From the NCBI GenBank assembly GCA_947454135.1, contig CANGJI010000017.1:1-47201 (forward strand): a DNA stretch of 47,201 nucleotides, written 5' to 3'. A program made the translations under genes and the position numbers. Positions 44,255 to 47,201 of this stretch are shown piece after piece. The DNA is from Sphingomonadaceae bacterium (GTDB lineage: Bacteria > Pseudomonadota > Alphaproteobacteria > Sphingomonadales > Sphingomonadaceae). Under the pieces are notes generated by a model. That model was given only the letters and a program-made list of their open reading frames with translations, made no database searches and had not been told where the DNA came from. Position 1 is the stretch's first letter. The number at the start of each line of letters is the position of its first letter.

Positions 44255-44679
44255 GCGCCGTTATCCGCCACGAGCCCCGTCGCCGCGATCCCGGCCAGCG
44301 CGCAGATCTCGTCATTGTCCGAAGTGTCGCCAGTCACGCCAACCGCGCCGAGGATCGCGCCGTCGGCATCGCGGATCAGCACGCCGCCCGGCACCGGCAG
44401 CATGCCGTTCGGGAAGGCCGCCTGAAGGCCATTGAAGAACATCGGCATCGCAGCCGCACGCTTGGCGAGTTCGCGCCCGCCAAAGCCCATGCCGAGGCAG
44501 CCCGCAGCCTTGCCCATCGCGATTTCCGGACGATAGATCGAAGCGTTCTCGTCGCGCAGCAGCGCCAGAATGTGCCCGCCGCGGTCCAGCACCACGCAGG
44601 CCAGCGGCGCAAAACCGCGGCGGCGGCCTTCCGCGAGGGTTTCCATGGCGATAGTCAGTGCGTGCGCGAAGGTCAGCAT
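44251..44679 (-). CDS. HbpS/GlcG-like heme-binding domain protein
   Basis: A 142-residue member of the GlcG/HbpS (DUF336) family. It shows ALACVVLDRGGHILALLRDENAS-like N-terminal strands (written here as VVLDRGGHILAL), a central KAAGCLGMGF helix, PMFFNGLQAAFP and the C-terminal VLIRDADGAILGAVGVTGDTSDNDE. Relatives bind heme or occur as accessory proteins in glycolate, diol and aromatic catabolic operons, without a settled role. The ATG follows GGGAGAGAG at about 8 bases. It is the first gene of the four-gene operon, 86 bases after the LysR gene. Confidence 0.82.
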   Translation of the reverse strand: MLTFAHALTIAMETLAEGRRRGFAPLACVVLDRGGHILALLRDENASIYRPEIAMGKAAGCLGMGFGGRELAKRAAAMPMFFNGLQAAFPNGMLPVPGGVLIRDADGAILGAVGVTGDTSDNDEICALAGIAATGLVADNGA

Positions 44680-44746
44680 GTGCCGGTCTCTCTCCCGACA
44701 CCCTTCTGCTGGCGCGCGATCAATCTGTAAAAATGCTTCTTTGGAT

Positions 44747-44777
44747 GCTCAGGCATAAATGGATTTTATGCCTGAGC
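44747..44777. promoter_or_regulatory. 13-bp inverted repeat at the lysR end/operon promoter
   Basis: GCTCAGGCATAAA (44747-44759) and TTTATGCCTGAGC (44765-44777) are perfect arms with a 5-bp centre. The repeat covers the LysR stop and lies 68-98 bp upstream of the HbpS-like ATG. On the minus strand it contains TAAAATCCATTTA, a T-N11-A element of LysR-type binding sites. It can also form a strong RNA hairpin, but without an adjacent U-run. GCATAA half-sites recur before lysR. Confidence 0.55.
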
Positions 44778-45689
44778 CGGCTCGCCCTTGCGTGCGATTG
44801 CCTCGATCCGGCCGCGCAGCCAGCTGAGACCCGCATCGTCCTTCCTCCCGGGATGATAGCTCAACATCTGCTTCATCGCCGGAATCTCGAACGGAACCGG
44901 CGCGCTCACCATCGCAAAGCGGCCCTTGAGCTGCGCGGCGAGGCGCGAGTGCATCACCGAGAGCCGGTTGGTTCCCTCGATCAGCCACGGCACGGCGGTG
45001 AAGATCGCCACCGTCGCCTCGATCGTGCGGCTGCGCCCCATCAGCTCGAGCGTCCGGTCGGCGTAGGATAGCGTCTGACCGCCACCAAGAACCACCGCGA
45101 TATGGCCCGCCGCGAAAAACGCTTCCTCGCTGATCGTGCCATCGGCAATCGCCGGGTTCCCACTCCAGCCCACCACCACCTGCGGCTCATGGTAGAGCAC
45201 GTAGGAGAGGTGGTTGCCGCCGATCACGTACTCGGGCGTGATGGTGATATCGATCTTGCCTTCTTCCAGCTCCTGCACCGTGCCCGGCTGCGGCAGGCCG
45301 CAATCGATGCGAATGCCCGGCGCTTCCTCGGCCAGTTCCGCCACCAGCGGCACGATCAGCGAGGCAAAGACGTAGTCCGAAGTCACCACCTTGAAGCTGC
45401 GCTGCGACGTGCGCGGATCGAAATGGGGCGAGCGCGAGAGCATGATTTCGAGCCCCAGCAGGCTTTCGCGCACTTGCGGCATCAGTTCATCGGCAAACGG
45501 TGTCGGGTGCATCCGCTTGCCCTGAAGCTGGAGCAATTCGTCACCGAAATACTCGCGCAGCCGCGAGAGCGCCGCGCTCATGGCGGGTTGGCTCAGGTTC
45601 AGCCGCTCCGCCGAACGGCTCACGCTGCGTGTCGCCATCAGCGCATCGAACGCGACGAGGAGATTGAGATCGAGACCCTTGAAGCGCAT
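44766..45689 (-). CDS. LysR-family transcriptional regulator
   Basis: A 307-residue LysR regulator. The winged helix-turn-helix is at the N-terminus (LNLLVAFDALMATRSVSRSA, then LNLSQPAMSAALSRLREYF, residues 7-47), close in style to the NodD/NahR/LinR group. The rest is the periplasmic-binding-like effector domain. The ATG at 45689 follows GGAGG at 10 bases. It precedes the ring-cleavage operon in the same direction and is divergent from the GH1 gene, with 113 bp between starts. It likely activates the operon in response to an aromatic substrate or intermediate. Confidence 0.9.
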   Translation of the reverse strand: MRFKGLDLNLLVAFDALMATRSVSRSAERLNLSQPAMSAALSRLREYFGDELLQLQGKRMHPTPFADELMPQVRESLLGLEIMLSRSPHFDPRTSQRSFKVVTSDYVFASLIVPLVAELAEEAPGIRIDCGLPQPGTVQELEEGKIDITITPEYVIGGNHLSYVLYHEPQVVVGWSGNPAIADGTISEEAFFAAGHIAVVLGGGQTLSYADRTLELMGRSRTIEATVAIFTAVPWLIEGTNRLSVMHSRLAAQLKGRFAMVSAPVPFEIPAMKQMLSYHPGRKDDAGLSWLRGRIEAIARKGEPAQA

Positions 45690-45719
45690 GTTGCGACATC
45701 CTCCATGTATCCACGCAGC

Positions 45720-45735
45720 TTATGCCACTTTATGC
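45720..45735. promoter_or_regulatory. Repeated TTATGC sites between lysR and GH1
   Basis: TTATGC occurs at 45720-45725 and 45730-45735, exactly one helical turn (10 bp) apart. The complementary half-site GCATAA is also in the 13-bp inverted repeat at 44747-44777. The shared half-site suggests LysR autoregulation, and perhaps an effect on the divergent GH1 gene. Binding is inferred only. Confidence 0.4.
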
Positions 45736-45802
45736 AACATGACAATTTTACTTGATTGGTGATTTCGCCCAGACGTCACGCAAACAGATGGGAGAAGGTG
45801 AC

Positions 45803-47137
45803 ATGGCAATCGATCGGCGCACGTTCGTGGCCGCCACGGCGGCAGGCCTCGCGATGACGGCGGCTCCGCGCACGCTGGCAAAAGCCGCCAAGGCTGCGGC
45901 CAAGCCCGGCCCGTTCCCCGCCGATTTCATCTGGGGCGCGGCCACTGCCGGCCATCAGGTGGAAGGCAACAACATCAATGCCGATTGCTGGCTGCTCGAA
46001 AACATCAAACCGAGCGCCTTCGTCGAACCCTCGGGCGATGCGGCCAACAGCTTCGAGCTATGGCGCACCGATCTCGATCTGGTGAAGAACCTCGGCCTCA
46101 ATTCCTATCGCTTCAGCCTCGAATGGGCGCGCATTGAGCCCGAGCCGGGCCAGTTTTCGCTGGCAATGCTCGATCACTACAAGGCGATCATCGATGGCTG
46201 CCGGGCGCTGGGCCTGAGGCCCATCGTCACGTTCAACCACTTCACCACGCCGATCTGGTTTGCCGCGCGCGGTGGCTGGATGAACGAGGACGGGCCGGCG
46301 CTGTTCGCCCGCTTCTGCGATCGTGCCGCGCGCCATCTCGCCAGCGGGATCGACCACGCCACCACCCTCAATGAGCCCAACCTTTCGGGCGTGCTCCAGT
46401 ATCTCCTCCCGCCGTTCCTGATGGATCAGGACAAGGCCATGGTGGAGGCTGCCGCAAAGAAGCTTGGCGTGCCGCTGTTCCTCGCCGGCAACGCGCTCTA
46501 CCAGCCCGACGCGGCAAGAGTGCAGGCCCATCTGCAAGCCGCCCACACCGCCGGTAAGGCCGCGATCAAGGCTGTCCGCAGCGATCTTCCGGTCGGCGTC
46601 AGCCTCGCCATCGTCGACGAGCAGGAAGCCGAGCGCGGCTCCCCCCGCGATGCCATGCGCGAGAAGTTCTACGGCTCATGGCTGCGCCTCGCGCAGGCGG
46701 ATGATTTCGTCGGCGTGCAGAACTACGAGCGCGCGCTGTGGGGCAAGGCGGGCAAGCTCCCCGCGCCTGCCGGTGCGCGGCTCAACGGGCGCGGCGCCGA
46801 AGTCTATGCGCCCTCGCTCGCGGGCGCGGTGCGCTATGCCCACGAGGTCGCCAAGGTGCCCGTGATGGTCACCGAACACGGCGTCGGCACCGATGACGAC
46901 ACCTTGCGCGCATGGCTGATCCCCGCCGCGCTCGACGAACTGCGCCTCGCCATGGCAGACGGTGTGCCGGTGAAGGGCTACCTCCACTGGTCGCTGCTCG
47001 ACAACTTCGAATGGGTGTTCGGCTACAAGATGCACTTTGGCCTCCACAGCTTCGATCCCAGGACCTTTGCGCGCACGGCCAAGCCCAGCGCGCAGGTTTA
47101 CCGCGACTATGTCCAGACGCGAACCGAAAAGGCCTGA
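45803..47137 (+). CDS. Glycoside hydrolase family 1 beta-glucosidase with Tat signal
   Basis: A 444-residue GH1 beta-glycosidase. The N-terminus DRRTFVAATAAG with a hydrophobic stretch and Ala-rich end is a twin-arginine signal, unusual for GH1 enzymes, which are mostly cytoplasmic. The barrel shows FIWGAATAGHQVEGN, the acid/base Glu191 in TLNEPN, and the nucleophile Glu358 in VTEHGVGTDDD, where the usual TENG is TEHG. The ATG at 45803 follows GGAGAAGG; an earlier in-frame TTG at 45752 would remove the signal's N-terminal position and is rejected. It probably cleaves a beta-glucoside or glycoside in the periplasm. It is followed 4 bases later by another exported-protein gene. Confidence 0.9.
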   Translation: MAIDRRTFVAATAAGLAMTAAPRTLAKAAKAAAKPGPFPADFIWGAATAGHQVEGNNINADCWLLENIKPSAFVEPSGDAANSFELWRTDLDLVKNLGLNSYRFSLEWARIEPEPGQFSLAMLDHYKAIIDGCRALGLRPIVTFNHFTTPIWFAARGGWMNEDGPALFARFCDRAARHLASGIDHATTLNEPNLSGVLQYLLPPFLMDQDKAMVEAAAKKLGVPLFLAGNALYQPDAARVQAHLQAAHTAGKAAIKAVRSDLPVGVSLAIVDEQEAERGSPRDAMREKFYGSWLRLAQADDFVGVQNYERALWGKAGKLPAPAGARLNGRGAEVYAPSLAGAVRYAHEVAKVPVMVTEHGVGTDDDTLRAWLIPAALDELRLAMADGVPVKGYLHWSLLDNFEWVFGYKMHFGLHSFDPRTFARTAKPSAQVYRDYVQTRTEKA

Positions 47138-47141
47138 CCCC

Positions 47142-47201
47142 ATGCGCAAGACATTGGCTCTCCTCGCCTCGCTGCTGCTCATGCTCGGCGCCCGCCCCGC
47201 C
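47142..47201 (+). CDS. Partial gene, start of an exported protein
   Basis: An open frame begins at ATG 47142, 4 bases after the GH1 stop, and runs off the window after 20 codons. These codons give a classical signal peptide start (MRKTLALLASLLLMLGARPA). The close spacing suggests an operon with the GH1 enzyme. Nothing can be said of the mature protein. Confidence 0.6.
   Translation, partial: MRKTLALLASLLLMLGARPA

Noticed and set aside
1..47201. Mobile element, prophage, CRISPR array, tRNA or rRNA gene
   Set aside because: I saw no transposase or integrase motif, no regularly spaced direct repeats and no cloverleaf or rRNA-like sequence.

Overview
The window is GC-rich and gene-dense, with genes packed through start/stop overlaps, frequent GTG/TTG starts and several TonB-dependent receptor (TBDR) loci. 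Gene content (SapC, tryptophan-halogenase-like proteins, TBDRs, a guanidine operon, methylsuccinyl-CoA dehydrogenase, a BciA-type reductase) points to an alphaproteobacterium, most likely a Sphingomonadaceae member such as Novosphingobium. The taxonomic call is inference from gene content, not from a marker gene. I saw no rRNA, tRNA, CRISPR array, transposase or phage gene.

Layout. (1) 58-4401, plus strand: a translationally coupled four-gene unit of (2S)-methylsuccinyl-CoA dehydrogenase, an FAS1-like/MaoC-type enoyl-CoA hydratase, a divinyl (proto)chlorophyllide 8-vinyl reductase homologue (BciA) and a membrane-anchored alpha/beta hydrolase. (2) 4525-18239, plus strand: a beta-glucan (laminarin-like) utilisation locus of TBDR, halogenase, SapC, cupin-like (JmjC-type) protein, second halogenase, GH16 endo-glucanase, LacI regulator, MFS transporter and GH3 beta-glucosidase. 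GTGAACGTTCAC-type palindromes precede the TBDR (two sites) and the GH3 gene (one site), so the LacI protein probably controls both. (3) 18232-23280, minus strand: a second TBDR, a sterol-desaturase-family hydroxylase and a TPR-sulfotransferase. (4) 23281-23969: the only long intergenic region (689 bp), divergent and less GC-rich than the genes.

(5) 23970-34966, plus strand: a complete guanidine-nitrogen operon of NitT/TauT-type ABC importer (lipoprotein, permease, ATPase), NikR-like regulator lacking most nickel ligands, two DUF1989 proteins (carboxyguanidine deiminase subunits), biotin-dependent guanidine/urea carboxylase, allophanate hydrolase and an exported beta-propeller protein. (6) 34983-35052: a REP-like inverted repeat, then a second sterol-desaturase paralogue (minus). 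(7) 36166-39495: a large exported GH106-type alpha-L-rhamnosidase-like enzyme. (8) 39534-40853 (minus): type II NADH dehydrogenase, sharing a bidirectional terminator with GH106.

(9) 40942-45689 (minus): a LysR-controlled, tightly packed operon of HbpS/GlcG-like protein, amidohydrolase, extradiol-type VOC dioxygenase and FrsA-like alpha/beta hydrolase, which reads as a small ring-cleavage pathway. (10) 45803-47201, plus strand: a Tat-exported GH1 beta-glucosidase followed by the first 20 codons of another exported protein.

Working picture: the cell takes up and degrades plant or algal beta-glucan and rhamnose-containing glycans, uses guanidine as a nitrogen source and degrades an unidentified aromatic compound. 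The least explained parts are the two halogenases with SapC and cupin partners inside a sugar locus, the NikR-like regulator without its metal site, and the TBDR/hydroxylase/sulfotransferase cluster.
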